Of a stretch of 64,000 nt of DNA, positions 1-8,009 are shown piece after piece (the first letter of the stretch is position 1; each line of letters opens with the position of its first letter). Origin of the DNA: Tunturibacter empetritectus (GTDB taxonomy: Bacteria; Acidobacteriota; Terriglobia; Terriglobales; Acidobacteriaceae). The stretch covers positions 3,720,001-3,784,000 of the forward strand of contig NZ_CP132932.1 of NCBI RefSeq assembly GCF_040358985.1, in the 5' to 3' direction. The position numbers were made by a program, and so were the translations under genes. The notes under the pieces were generated by a model. That model was not told where the DNA came from and searched no databases. It saw only the letters and a program-made list of their open reading frames with translations.

Positions 1-181
1 CCAGGTCGAGGTCGAGGTCTGCCCAGAGGGCGCGAAGGCGCTGATTGTCGATGTGGATACGGGCTTCGAGGAAACGCTGTTGCAGGCAGAAGACGACGAC
101 GCCCGCGTTGAGGAACTCTTCGCGCTCGACACGGGGGACGACGCGAATGACTGCGTAGTCAAATGAGATGGGCGCGAGCAC
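1..181 (-). CDS. DUF3037 family protein (partial, C-terminus outside window)
   Basis: The reverse strand reads in frame into the window edge. The N-terminal segment resembles the DUF3037 family (ISFDYAVIRVVPRVEREEF, then a Val-rich strand ending in FCLQQRFLEARI). The likely start is the GTG at 179-181, which overlaps the end of the upstream HipA-like kinase gene (stop 159-161), so the two would be translationally coupled. DUF3037 genes often sit next to HipA-like kinase genes (family knowledge). The biochemical role is unknown. The start is uncertain because no clear Shine-Dalgarno sequence is visible. Confidence 0.7.
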   Translation of the reverse strand, partial: MLAPISFDYAVIRVVPRVEREEFLNAGVVVFCLQQRFLEARIHIDNQRLRALWADLDLDL

Positions 182-934
182 GGACGGCCTCCTGGGTGAA
201 GATTGGGGATGCTGCCAGACGGCGGGTGAGGAGATCGAGATAGGCTGCGCGTGCCTCGGCTGGAGTGGGATGACTGGATTGAAGCCACTCGTCGGGAATC
301 TGCGCGAGGATTTCATGAAGGAGAGCAGCGTTGAGGCGGGTGGTTGCCTGAAGCGCAACTTCTTCCAGCTTCGATGCCCAAGGCAGAAGGATGTGGCTGC
401 GGACGTCGGCGAAGGGAGAGTCGGCGAGGCGCCCGGTGTCGGGCCAGTTGTGGTGAAAGTAGAGGGCAGCGCCATGGTCGATGAAGTAGAGCTGGCTATG
501 CCAGTTGAGGAGATTGGCGTTGCGGGGGGTGCGGTCAACGTTGAGGATGAAGGCGTCGAACCAGACGGCGAGCGAGGCGGTTTGGGGGTCGGCTTTGTCG
601 CCTGCTGCGGGGTCGAACATGGAGGAGCCGGGCAGATAGTCGAGGGCCAGGTTGAGTCCGGCGCTGGCGCGAAGGAGGTCGCGAATCTCCTGGTCTGGCT
701 CGTTACGTCCTAAGGCTGGATCGACGTGAGCGAAGACAAGCTCGGGGATGTTGAGACCCAGGGTGCGGCCGATTTCGCCGGCGACGAGTTCGGCTACCAG
801 CGCAAGGGGACCCTGGCCGGCGCCGCGAAATTTACGACGTAAAGGCCAAGGTCGTCAGCCTCGATAATTGCGGGAAGAGAGCCGCCCTCGCGAAGCGCGG
901 TGACATACTGAGTGGCGCGAATGGTGCGAAGCAT
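159..934 (-). pseudogene. HipA-like kinase, interrupted by a 1-nt frameshift
   Basis: Reading starts at the ATG at 932-934 (MLRTIRATQYVTAL...) and keeps a HipA_2-type kinase sequence to LGLYVV near 833. There the frame runs to an early TAG. Adding one base in the AAATTT stretch around 828-833 restores the rest without another break: GAGQGPLALVAELVAGEIG, ELVFAHVDPALGRNEPDQEI, LDYLPGSSMFDP and the kinase core FDAFILNVDRTPRNANLL to the stop at 159. The restored length is about 258 residues. HipA-type kinases phosphorylate protein targets; here the target is unknown. The break could be a true mutation, phase variation or an assembly error. The gene overlaps the downstream DUF3037 gene. Confidence 0.75.
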
Positions 935-995
935 TGCTGCTTAGTGTAGCCGCAGGAAGCCGATCTGGGTGTCATCGGCTTCCTACGGGCGAGCG

Positions 996-1505
996 TTAGC
1001 GGACTCGGAAGTCAGCGCGGCAGCCTCGGTCTACCCAAAGGCCGCGACGGTCCACATCCCAGGTCTGGCCGCGGACGCAGGGGGAGCCGCTGATCTGCCG
1101 GACGAGTCTTACATCGCGGCTGCGGCCGATGTCACACCATCTTCTGCCTCCATCATTGGAGGAGCAGGTGACGATAGCACCGGGGCCAGGGCCGGGCGGC
1201 GGAGGTGGTGGTCCTGCGCGGCCGACGATGAACTCGGCGCGGCAGCCGCGGTCGACCCAAAGGCCACGACGATCGACGCCCCAGGTGCTGTCGCGAACGC
1301 AGGGGGAGCCGCTGATCTGCCGGACCAGGCGGACATCGCGAGAGGGGCCGATGTTGCACCAGTTTCTGCGGCCGTCGTCGGAGGAGCAGGTAATCCTCGG
1401 GGGTGGGCCGCCGTAGCCAGGTTGCGCGGCTGCTGGTGTGGGTGTGGCGCAGGTGCCCGCGATCAGGAGAAGGGCGATCAGGAGGAGCTTGGTTGTGAGC
1501 TTCAT
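996..1505 (-). CDS. Secreted DUF3011 protein, two repeats
   Basis: The 169-residue product has a signal peptide (MKLTTKLLLIALLLIAGTCA...AAAQ) and two DUF3011 units at about residues 38-92 and 113-166. Each unit carries four Cys (CSSDDGRRNWC, SPC, DRGC), so paired disulfides are likely. A Pro/Gly linker separates the units. The ATG at 1505 is preceded by GAGGCAAG; longer in-frame extensions lack a signal peptide. It is a paralogue of the adjacent gene at 1695-2396: both the coding region and the roughly 55 bp before the start are similar, so the duplication included the leader. DUF3011 function is not established; export is inferred from the signal peptide. Confidence 0.85.
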   Translation of the reverse strand: MKLTTKLLLIALLLIAGTCATPTPAAAQPGYGGPPPRITCSSDDGRRNWCNIGPSRDVRLVRQISGSPCVRDSTWGVDRRGLWVDRGCRAEFIVGRAGPPPPPPGPGPGAIVTCSSNDGGRRWCDIGRSRDVRLVRQISGSPCVRGQTWDVDRRGLWVDRGCRADFRVR

Positions 1506-1611
1506 CTTGCCTCTTTCGAGTTGAAGATTGGCACGGTCTTTGAAGTGGTTGCGATTCCGAATGAGGATAGCGTGGAGACGGACGCTTGTCGAGATTGGTT
1601 GCAAAATTTTA

Positions 1612-1648
1612 AAAAGTCGTCACCCTTTCGGAGGACGGCTTTTTTTGT
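1612..1648 (-). terminator. Probable rho-independent terminator after the second DUF3011 gene
   Basis: On the reverse strand an imperfect stem (GCCGTCCTCC, loop GAAAG, GGTGACGAC) is followed by TTTTTAAAATTTT. It lies about 50 bp beyond the stop of the 1695-2396 gene and upstream of its paralogue. This suggests the two copies are separate transcription units. Confidence 0.55.
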
Positions 1649-1694
1649 TTTGCTAATGTTGGGTCTGAGGATAGGCAAATATTGCTGGTTGGTG

Positions 1695-2396
1695 CTAGCG
1701 GGCCTCGAAGTCGGCGCGGCAACCACGGTCGACCCAGAGGCCGCGATTGTCAATGTCCCAGGTCTGGCCGCGAACGCAGGGGGATCCGCTGATCTGCCGG
1801 ATGAGACGAACTACGCCTCGGGGACCAATGTCACACCAGTTTCTTCCTCCGTCGTTGGAGGAGCAGGTGACGGTGACGGGAGGAGGTGGCGGTTCAAAGC
1901 GACCAACGAGGAAGTCGGCGCGGCAGCCACGGTCGACCCAGAGGCCGCGTTGATCGACGCCCCATGTGTCGCCCTGAATGCAGGGAGAGCCACTGATCTG
2001 TCGCGCCATGCGGACGTCGCGATCGCGAGAGGGGCCGATGTCGCACCAGTTCCTATGTCCATCGTTGGAGGAGCAGGTGACGGTGATGGGAGGAGGTGGT
2101 GGTTCTCTGCGGCCGATGAAGAACTCGGCGCGGCAGCCACGGTCGACCCAGAGGCCACGACGATCGACGCCCCAGGTGTCGTCCTGAATGCAGGGGGAGT
2201 CGCTGATCTGTCGGACCAGACGGACGTCGCGGGAGGGGCCGATATCACACCAGTTTCTGCGTCCGTCGTCGGAGGAGCAGGTAATCCTGGGGGGTGGGCC
2301 GCTGTAACCAGGTTGCGCGATCGCGGGGGTGGGTACGGCGCAGGCGCCGGCGATAAGAAGGGTGGCGGTCAGGAGGAGCTTGGTTCTGCGCTTCAT
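1695..2396 (-). CDS. Secreted DUF3011 protein, three repeats
   Basis: The 233-residue product begins with a signal peptide (MKRRTKLLLTATLLIAGACA...AIAQ). It is followed by three DUF3011 units of about 55 residues, each with four Cys and the conserved GLWVDRGCRA(E/D)F end, separated by short Pro-rich linkers. The ATG at 2396 follows GAGGGCAAA. The repeats are alike in DNA as well as protein, and this gene has one more unit than its downstream paralogue. That fits tandem duplication with gain or loss of units. The likely location is periplasm or outside the cell. No catalytic motif is visible. Confidence 0.85.
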   Translation of the reverse strand: MKRRTKLLLTATLLIAGACAVPTPAIAQPGYSGPPPRITCSSDDGRRNWCDIGPSRDVRLVRQISDSPCIQDDTWGVDRRGLWVDRGCRAEFFIGRREPPPPPITVTCSSNDGHRNWCDIGPSRDRDVRMARQISGSPCIQGDTWGVDQRGLWVDRGCRADFLVGRFEPPPPPVTVTCSSNDGGRNWCDIGPRGVVRLIRQISGSPCVRGQTWDIDNRGLWVDRGCRADFEAR

Positions 2397-2501
2397 TTTG
2401 CCCTCTTTTCGAGTTTGAAGATTGCCACTGGCCCGTGAAGCGGTTTCGATTCCGGATGAGAATAGCGCGGAGTTGGGTGGTTGTCGACATTGAATCCAGA
2501 A

Positions 2502-2541
2502 TAAAAAACGGCCGTCACCTTTTGGGGTGACGGCCATTTTT
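2502..2541. terminator. Strong bidirectional terminator
   Basis: Perfect 10-bp inverted repeat GGCCGTCACC (2510-2519) and GGTGACGGCC (2526-2535) with a 6-nt loop, preceded by AAAAAA and followed by ATTTTTCC. On the reverse strand it terminates the desaturase transcript (stop at 2558) and isolates the DUF3011 gene downstream. Confidence 0.85.
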
Positions 2542-2557
2542 CCTTCTAACTGGTGGA

Positions 2558-3547
2558 CTAGATGACGCCAGCCGGTTTGGGGTTACTCAGATCGAATTTG
2601 GCGATCTGGACTTTTTCCGCGAGTCCGACTTTGCTGAGGAGCCAGATGCAGTAGTAGTTGATGTCGAACTCGTACCAGGCGAGGCCATGGCGGGCGCTGA
2701 CGGGATGGGCGTGGTGGTTGTTGTGCCAGCCTTCGCCCCCGGTGAGGATGGCGACCCACCAGTTGTTGCGGGAGTCGTCCTTGGTCTCGAAGCGGCGCTT
2801 GCCCCAGAGGTGGGTGGCGGAGTTGACCAGCCAGGTGGCGTGGAGGCCGATGGTGACGCGGAGGAAGGTTCCCCAGAGGACCATGCCGAGAGCGCCTACT
2901 GCGTGATGACCTGCGGGCGCGAGGGCTGCGCCGAGTGCGACCTGAAGGAGGCCGGTGACGACGAGGGGAACATAGTGGTATTTGCTGAGCCAGACGTGGA
3001 CGGGATCCTTGGTGAGGTCGGGGGCGTAACGGCCGAGGAGGGCGGTCTCGGAGTGGAGGGCGCGGCCGGAGAGGATCCAACCGGCGTGAGCCCACCAGGT
3101 GCCGTCGTGCGGCGTGTGCGGATCGCCTTCCTGGTCGGAGTTCTGATGATGAACGCGGTGGGTGGCTACCCAGAAGATCGGGCCGCCCTCGAGCGCGAGG
3201 CAGCCGCACATGGTGACGAAGTATTCGACCCACTTGGGAACTTTATAACCGCGATGGGTCAGCAGGCGGTGATAGGCCACGCCGATGCCGACGTTGATCG
3301 CAAAGAAGTACATGACGAGGAAGACGGCGAGATTTTTCCAAGAGAAGAAGAAGAGAGCAGCGATGGCTCCGACGTGGAAGAGTCCCATCGCGATGGTGGT
3401 GATCCAGTTGATGCGGCCTTCCTGGTGCTCGCGGCCCATGCGGAGGTCCTGCTTGATCTTCTGGGTGACTTCGGCGACAGCTGGGACTACGGCGGCGAGC
3501 TTGGGCGCCTTTACCGGGGCTTCTTCGATGGTGGTGATCGGGGTCAT
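2558..3547 (-). CDS. Acyl-CoA/fatty-acid delta-9-type desaturase
   Basis: A 329-residue membrane-bound di-iron desaturase. The three histidine boxes are HRLLTH (93-98), HRVHH (130-134) and HNNHH (275-279). Hydrophobic segments lie at about 50-90 and 190-230, as expected for the family fold with the boxes on the cytosolic face. It introduces a cis double bond into acyl chains using O2 and reduced ferredoxin or cytochrome, and so adjusts membrane fluidity (family knowledge). No reductase partner is adjacent. The gene is single, divergent from manA, and ends at a strong terminator. The start fits an ATG at 3547. Confidence 0.93.
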   Translation of the reverse strand: MTPITTIEEAPVKAPKLAAVVPAVAEVTQKIKQDLRMGREHQEGRINWITTIAMGLFHVGAIAALFFFSWKNLAVFLVMYFFAINVGIGVAYHRLLTHRGYKVPKWVEYFVTMCGCLALEGGPIFWVATHRVHHQNSDQEGDPHTPHDGTWWAHAGWILSGRALHSETALLGRYAPDLTKDPVHVWLSKYHYVPLVVTGLLQVALGAALAPAGHHAVGALGMVLWGTFLRVTIGLHATWLVNSATHLWGKRRFETKDDSRNNWWVAILTGGEGWHNNHHAHPVSARHGLAWYEFDINYYCIWLLSKVGLAEKVQIAKFDLSNPKPAGVI

Positions 3548-3674
3548 ATGTATCGCTGTCCTTGTGTTTTGGGTACCGGTGAACTGCTACTACTGACGCT
3601 ATCAGGGGTGAAGGCAGACGTGGTGTAAGACTTTTGTAATGCCACCCAAAGGTGGGAGTTGATACCCTTGAAGT

Positions 3675-4586
3675 ATGACAAGTGGGACCAGAGTTGCGCC
3701 GTTTGGATTGAAGCCGTGGTTTAGCGAGAGAGTGTGGGGGAAGAGCGATCTCAAGCCCTGGTTTGATGAGACTGGGACGACCGAGTTGGTGGGGGAGGCC
3801 TGGCTGACTGGACCGCAGTGTCTGGTGGAGAGTGGACCGTTCAAGGGGCAGACGCTGGCTTCGGTTGGGGAGAAGATGGGTGGCGAGTTTCCGCTTCTCG
3901 TAAAGATTTTGTTTCCGGCGGATAAGCTTTCGGTGCAAGTGCATCCGGATGATGCGCAGGCGAGGGCGATGGGGGAGACGCGGGGAAAAACTGAGTGTTG
4001 GTATGTGCTGGAGGCGGAGCCGGGTGCGACGGTCGCGCTGGGATTGAAGGCGGGCGTTGGCGCGAAGGAGGTCGCGGCTTCGGTCGAGAGTGGGACGATG
4101 GAGCTGCTGCTGGAGCATGTGCCAGTGTCGGTGGGGGACATGTTATTCGTGGATGCAGGGACAGTGCACGCTATCGGGCCCGGGGTGGTGCTGCTGGAGA
4201 CGCAGCAGACGAGCGATGTGACCTATCGGCTCTATGACTATGGACGGCCTCGGGAGTTGCATCTGGAGAAGGGCTTACAGGTGATTAAGTCTAAGACACA
4301 GGCGGGGAAGGTTGCGCCACGGGAGATGGATGGATTTACGAGGTTGATTGAGCAGAGATATTTTATGGTGGATCGATTTGAGATCTCTGCGACGAGGAAA
4401 CGGACGGTCGATTTTGCAGGAGCGGGTTGTCTTATTGGTTTGGCGGGGAGTGGTGTGGTCAGGACACCTGATGGAGAGTTGGAGTTGATTCCCGGAAGGG
4501 CTGTGGTGGTGCCGATGGGAGACGGGGATGTGGTTGTGGAGACGAAGGCTGGAGTTTCGTTTGCGCGGTGCGTGGCGCCGGTCTGA
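3675..4586 (+). CDS. manA: Type I mannose-6-phosphate isomerase
   Basis: A 303-residue cupin-fold isomerase interconverting mannose-6-phosphate and fructose-6-phosphate, feeding GDP-mannose and polysaccharide synthesis. Recognisable segments are PFGLKPWFSERVWG, the zinc-site region LSVQVHPDD with GKTECWYVL, and DMLFVDAGTVHAIG followed by LLETQQTSDVTYRLYDYGR. The length matches the short bacterial ManA type. The neighbour downstream (DUF1697) begins 11 bp after the stop, so the two are probably co-transcribed. The opposite upstream gene is the desaturase. Confidence 0.93.
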   Translation: MTSGTRVAPFGLKPWFSERVWGKSDLKPWFDETGTTELVGEAWLTGPQCLVESGPFKGQTLASVGEKMGGEFPLLVKILFPADKLSVQVHPDDAQARAMGETRGKTECWYVLEAEPGATVALGLKAGVGAKEVAASVESGTMELLLEHVPVSVGDMLFVDAGTVHAIGPGVVLLETQQTSDVTYRLYDYGRPRELHLEKGLQVIKSKTQAGKVAPREMDGFTRLIEQRYFMVDRFEISATRKRTVDFAGAGCLIGLAGSGVVRTPDGELELIPGRAVVVPMGDGDVVVETKAGVSFARCVAPV

Positions 4587-4597
4587 GAGGTGACAGT

Positions 4598-5149
4598 ATG
4601 AAGGCGAAAGCGACTGGAAAATATGTTGCTTTGCTGCGCGGCATCAACGTTGGCGGTAAAAATATGCTGCCGATGAAAGAGCTGGCGGGACTCTTCGTCA
4701 CTTCTGGATGTGAAGAGGTGGTGACCTACATTCAGAGCGGGAATGTAGTCTTCTGCGCAGGCGATAAGGTGGCAGGTGGAGTGCAGGACGCAATTACGAA
4801 TCAGGTGGAATTGCAATTTGGGTTGAAGGTGCCGGTGGTGCTGCGGACGGCTTCGGAGATGCAGGCAGCGATTCGGACAAATCCGTTTTTGAAGGTTGGG
4901 ACTGCGGAAGAGATGCTGCACGTTTGTTTTCTGGCTGATCGGCCGGGGCAGGACCTGGTGGCGGGGCTGGATGCGATGCGATCCGCACCGGATGAGTTTG
5001 CCGTCATCGGGCGGGAGATCTATATGAAACTCGTGACCGGAGCGGCGAAGACAAAGCTGACGAATGCGTATTTTGACTCGAAGCTGAAGACCGTGAGCAC
5101 GATGCGAAACTGGCGGACGGTGTTGAAGCTCGCGGAGATGATGGCTTGA
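4598..5149 (+). CDS. DUF1697 family protein
   Basis: A 183-residue protein with the family start (YVALLRGINVGGKNMLPMKEL) and the segment VTYIQSGNVVF, diagnostic of DUF1697. The start at 4598 is chosen because GAGAGG stands just upstream; the longer reading overlaps manA and has no counterpart in the family. It follows manA closely and is likely in the same operon. The molecular function is not known. Confidence 0.88.
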   Translation: MKAKATGKYVALLRGINVGGKNMLPMKELAGLFVTSGCEEVVTYIQSGNVVFCAGDKVAGGVQDAITNQVELQFGLKVPVVLRTASEMQAAIRTNPFLKVGTAEEMLHVCFLADRPGQDLVAGLDAMRSAPDEFAVIGREIYMKLVTGAAKTKLTNAYFDSKLKTVSTMRNWRTVLKLAEMMA

Positions 5150-5182
5150 CGCGCGAGCTTCGTTCGCCAGGATTTGCTGATG

Positions 5183-6046
5183 CTAGTTGAGGAAGGCGCC
5201 TAGTTCGTTGGCGGCATTGCGAAGGTGGTTGAGGAAGCGGCTCTGCATCTCGAGGACGGAGAGACGGGGTGCATTGCCGCTGAGGTTCAGCGTGGCGACG
5301 ACCCGGCCCGAAGAGGCAAAGACGGGGACGGCCAGAGAGCGGAGGCCGACCTCATACTCCTGATCGACGAGGGCGTAGCCGTTGCGGCGCACATTGCGCA
5401 GGGTGAGGCGGAGCTTCTCGACGGAGGTAATGGTGCGTGTGGTGTGTGGGGTGAGGACGGCTTTGGCGAGGTACTGCTCGAGTTGTTCGGCCGGGAGGTA
5501 GGCGAGGAGAATTCGGCCCATGCTGGTGCAGTAGGCGGGCAGGCGGCTGCCGATGTGGAGGTCGACGGCCATGACGCGGTTGACCTGGGTGCGGGCGATA
5601 TAGACGATGTCTTCGCCGTCGAGTGTGGCGACGGAGAAGGACTCGCGGAGAGCAGCGGACATGCGTTCGAGGATAGGCTGGGCGGCGGTGGAGAGGGTGT
5701 TGGAGGTGGTGTAGGTATGGGAGAGGGTAAGCATACGCGGACGGAGGGAGTAGCGCGAACCGTCTTCCGCGCCGGCAAAGCCCAGTTTGGTGAGGGTATA
5801 GAGGCAGCGGCGAACTGCGGCGCGGGAGAGGCCAGTCTTTACGCTGAGTTGCGAGATGGTCATCTGCGGGGATTGCTGGGTGAAGGCCTGAATGACGATA
5901 AGACCGCGGGCTAGCGAGGTCATAAAGTTGGGATCGCCGGTGAAGACGTCGAGAGAGGAGGCGGGAGTGGGTTTGGCGGCTGCGGGCGGAGTGGGCGGGA
6001 GAGATTCGGCTGCCGATGCGAGGGGTTGGCGAGGCGTGAGGCTCAT
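5183..6046 (-). CDS. IclR-family regulator, PcaR/PcaU/PobR type
   Basis: A 287-residue regulator. A Pro/Ala-rich leader of about 40 residues precedes a winged helix-turn-helix (about 43-100, MTISQLSVKTGLSRAAVRRC) and an effector domain (about 115-285, including YIARTQV and SLAVPVF). The HTH form SRAAVRRCLYTL is typical of the PcaR/PcaU/PobR branch, which responds to aromatic acids of the beta-ketoadipate pathway (family knowledge). The ATG at 6046 follows GGAAAGGGATC. The upstream region has sequences resembling PcaR boxes (6069-6112), so autoregulation is likely. No pca genes lie beside it in this window; the dienelactone hydrolase at 6895 is the nearest possibly related enzyme. Confidence 0.88.
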   Translation of the reverse strand: MSLTPRQPLASAAESLPPTPPAAAKPTPASSLDVFTGDPNFMTSLARGLIVIQAFTQQSPQMTISQLSVKTGLSRAAVRRCLYTLTKLGFAGAEDGSRYSLRPRMLTLSHTYTTSNTLSTAAQPILERMSAALRESFSVATLDGEDIVYIARTQVNRVMAVDLHIGSRLPAYCTSMGRILLAYLPAEQLEQYLAKAVLTPHTTRTITSVEKLRLTLRNVRRNGYALVDQEYEVGLRSLAVPVFASSGRVVATLNLSGNAPRLSVLEMQSRFLNHLRNAANELGAFLN

Positions 6047-6068
6047 GCGGGATCCCTTTCCGTGACGT

Positions 6069-6112
6069 TATCGAGGTGTTCGATAGACGGACTATCACTA
6101 CGATAAACGCAC
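6069..6112. promoter_or_regulatory. Candidate IclR/PcaR operator sites
   Basis: Upstream of the IclR gene there is an inverted repeat TATCGA-N5-TCGATA (6069-6085). Two 15-mers, GTTCGATAGACGGAC (6078-6092) and CTACGATAAACGCAC (6098-6112), each resemble the PcaR box as I recall it (GTTCGATAATCGCAC) at 12 of 15 positions. The recalled consensus is knowledge, not a search result. Confidence 0.5.
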
Positions 6113-6202
6113 GGCTCAGATATCGCAAGATGTTCACGAGACAGCTTCAATATTAAGTGGAATGTTGACGGGGTGTTTCGCAACTCTGCGAGGTCGGCGT
6201 TT

Positions 6203-6892
6203 TTATCTCAGGTTGAGAGCGGCGAGGACGTCGGCGGGTTCAGGGCGGACGCGGAAGTCGGCGTGGCCTTCGGCGAAGACGATGGTATTGGTCTGGTCGA
6301 TGACGAAGACCGCAGGCATCGGGAGGCGCCAGCTGGCTTCTGTGGCGTTGTGATAACTGAGGCCGGTGTTGTTGAAGGGGATGTTGATGAGGATGGACTG
6401 GTAGTAGCTGCGGAGAGGCTGCGGGATGGTATGGGCTATGCCGAATTTTTCAGCAGTGGTTGCGCCAGGGTCGGAGAGGAGAGGGTATTGCAAGCCGTGC
6501 TGCTCGAGGGTGAAGTTGTTTTGGCGGGTGGTTTGCGGGGAGATCGCAACGAAGATAGCGCCGCGTCTGCGTAGGTCGGTATACAGATCTCTCCAGGCTT
6601 CAAGTTCGGTGACGCAATAGGGGTCCCAGCGGCCACGAAAGAAGTTGACGACGAGTGGGGCGAGGGCGAGTAGATCAGCTGAATTGACGGGCTTGTGAGT
6701 CAGAGCGTCTTCAAGGGTGAAGGATGGAGCCTGATCTCCGGTTTTCATGATGCGATCTTCGATGCCGGTGTTGAAGAGGTCTTCGGTCGCCCTTTCGGAG
6801 ACAGCGAGGCGCTCGGGCTGCACGAGGGCACGGGTATTTTGCGTGATGCGGTCCAGTTGATCCTGAAGCGAGATGTTGAGCGCAGCGGCCAC
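6203..6892 (-). CDS. Peroxiredoxin-like AhpC/TSA protein with DxxC motif
   Basis: A 229-residue cytosolic-looking protein with a thioredoxin-fold AhpC/TSA domain at about 50-225 (GDQAPSFTLEDA, VVNFFRGRWDPYCVTELEAW, PAVFVIDQTNTI). Close relatives carry WCPYC; here the first Cys is Asp90, leaving only Cys93, which aligns with the peroxidatic Cys of BCP-type enzymes. It could thus be a 1-Cys peroxidase lacking the CxxC partner. The gene starts with GTG two bases after the stop of the dienelactone hydrolase gene, so the two are co-transcribed and probably coupled. Confidence 0.85.
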   Translation of the reverse strand: MAAALNISLQDQLDRITQNTRALVQPERLAVSERATEDLFNTGIEDRIMKTGDQAPSFTLEDALTHKPVNSADLLALAPLVVNFFRGRWDPYCVTELEAWRDLYTDLRRRGAIFVAISPQTTRQNNFTLEQHGLQYPLLSDPGATTAEKFGIAHTIPQPLRSYYQSILINIPFNNTGLSYHNATEASWRLPMPAVFVIDQTNTIVFAEGHADFRVRPEPADVLAALNLR

Positions 6893-6894
6893 AG

Positions 6895-7851
6895 TTACAT
6901 TATTGCAGCTGTCTCTGTGGGTTGTGGTGTTGGGCTGGCTTTCACAGTATTTGTTGTGGCGTGGCAGGAGGCGGTCGGCTGCGATCTTTGCGCTACGGTT
7001 TTGTTGTGACTGGCGTTGGCGGCAACCGGGGCCGCCTTCATCTCCTTGATGAGAGTGACGAGACGGGTGAAGGCTTGCTCGCGAGCGGTCTTGTTGCCGG
7101 GAACGTTGTTGCTGGGATCTTCGCCGGCACGCATGAAGCCGTGGCCTGCGCCGTCGTAGGTGATGGGCTCATATTTTTTTCCAGCGGCTTTCATGGCATC
7201 GACGGTAGCGGGTAGGGTTGCACCAATGCGGGCATCGTTGCCGGCGTAAAAACCGTAGACAGGGGCGGTGATTGTGGTGACGTCCGAGGGGCCGGGGCCG
7301 TAGAAGACGAAGGCGGCTGAGAGATCTTTGCGGTGAGCGGCGAAGGCGAAGGATTTGCCGCCTCCCCAGCAGAAGCCTGTGACGGCGAGTTTGCCGTTGG
7401 CTGCGGGGAGCTTCTTGCCGTAGTCCGCAGCGGCGTCCAGGTCTGCATTGACGATGGCGGGATCAAGAGCGGAGACGGCTTTGATGGTGGCGTCCTGATT
7501 GGGGAAGGCGTCGGAGCCACCTCCGTTGGGGCCGAAGCCTGTGAGCAGGTCGGGAGCGATGACGATGAAGCCCTGCGCGGCTAACTCGTCGGCCATCTCT
7601 TTGGCCCAGTCGCTGAGTCCGAAGATCTCGTGGATGAGAATGACGACGGGGGCCTTGGTCTTGACTTCGGGGTAGACGACGAAGGCCTGAACGGTGCGGT
7701 CGCCGTGTTTGAGCGGGACGTATTCGTGATGGCGGGGCGAGGCTTCGAGGCGGGTCTTGGCCCAGTCCTGTGCGTGGACGGCGCCTGTGGTGAGTGGGAG
7801 GAGAAGAGCTGCAGCGACGAGCTTGAGAGTGTAAGGCATTGTGAACGTCAT
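6895..7851 (-). CDS. Secreted dienelactone hydrolase family protein
   Basis: A 318-residue alpha/beta hydrolase with a signal peptide (about 1-27, ...TTGAVHAQ). The catalytic Cys-Asp-His set of the DLH family is visible as GFCWGGG (near 165), GNDAR and GHGFMRAG. Dienelactone hydrolases open lactones in chlorocatechol breakdown, but many periplasmic members have unknown substrates. The last 40 or so residues are a Thr/Pro/Gln-rich tail beyond the usual domain end. A second in-frame ATG lies at 7839; neither start has a good Shine-Dalgarno sequence. It precedes the peroxiredoxin-like gene by 2 bp, suggesting joint action on oxidised or electrophilic compounds (inference). Confidence 0.88.
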   Translation of the reverse strand: MTFTMPYTLKLVAAALLLPLTTGAVHAQDWAKTRLEASPRHHEYVPLKHGDRTVQAFVVYPEVKTKAPVVILIHEIFGLSDWAKEMADELAAQGFIVIAPDLLTGFGPNGGGSDAFPNQDATIKAVSALDPAIVNADLDAAADYGKKLPAANGKLAVTGFCWGGGKSFAFAAHRKDLSAAFVFYGPGPSDVTTITAPVYGFYAGNDARIGATLPATVDAMKAAGKKYEPITYDGAGHGFMRAGEDPSNNVPGNKTAREQAFTRLVTLIKEMKAAPVAANASHNKTVAQRSQPTASCHATTNTVKASPTPQPTETAAIM

Positions 7852-8009
7852 GGGGAGGAGTGTAGTACGCGATTGAGTAGACGGACAAGGTGGAGGCTAC
7901 GATTTTGGCCGGACATTGATGAGATTGATAAAAGCATTGAAGCGGTTGTAGTTGACTGAGAAGACTGCGAGCGAGGCGTGTTCAGAACCGCTTTTTATAC
8001 ACTTTTCAG

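Noticed and set aside
969..2438. Long plus-strand open frame opposite the DUF3011 genes
   Set aside because: It mirrors the repeated Cys-rich coding sequence on the other strand, has no start signal and no family-like sequence.
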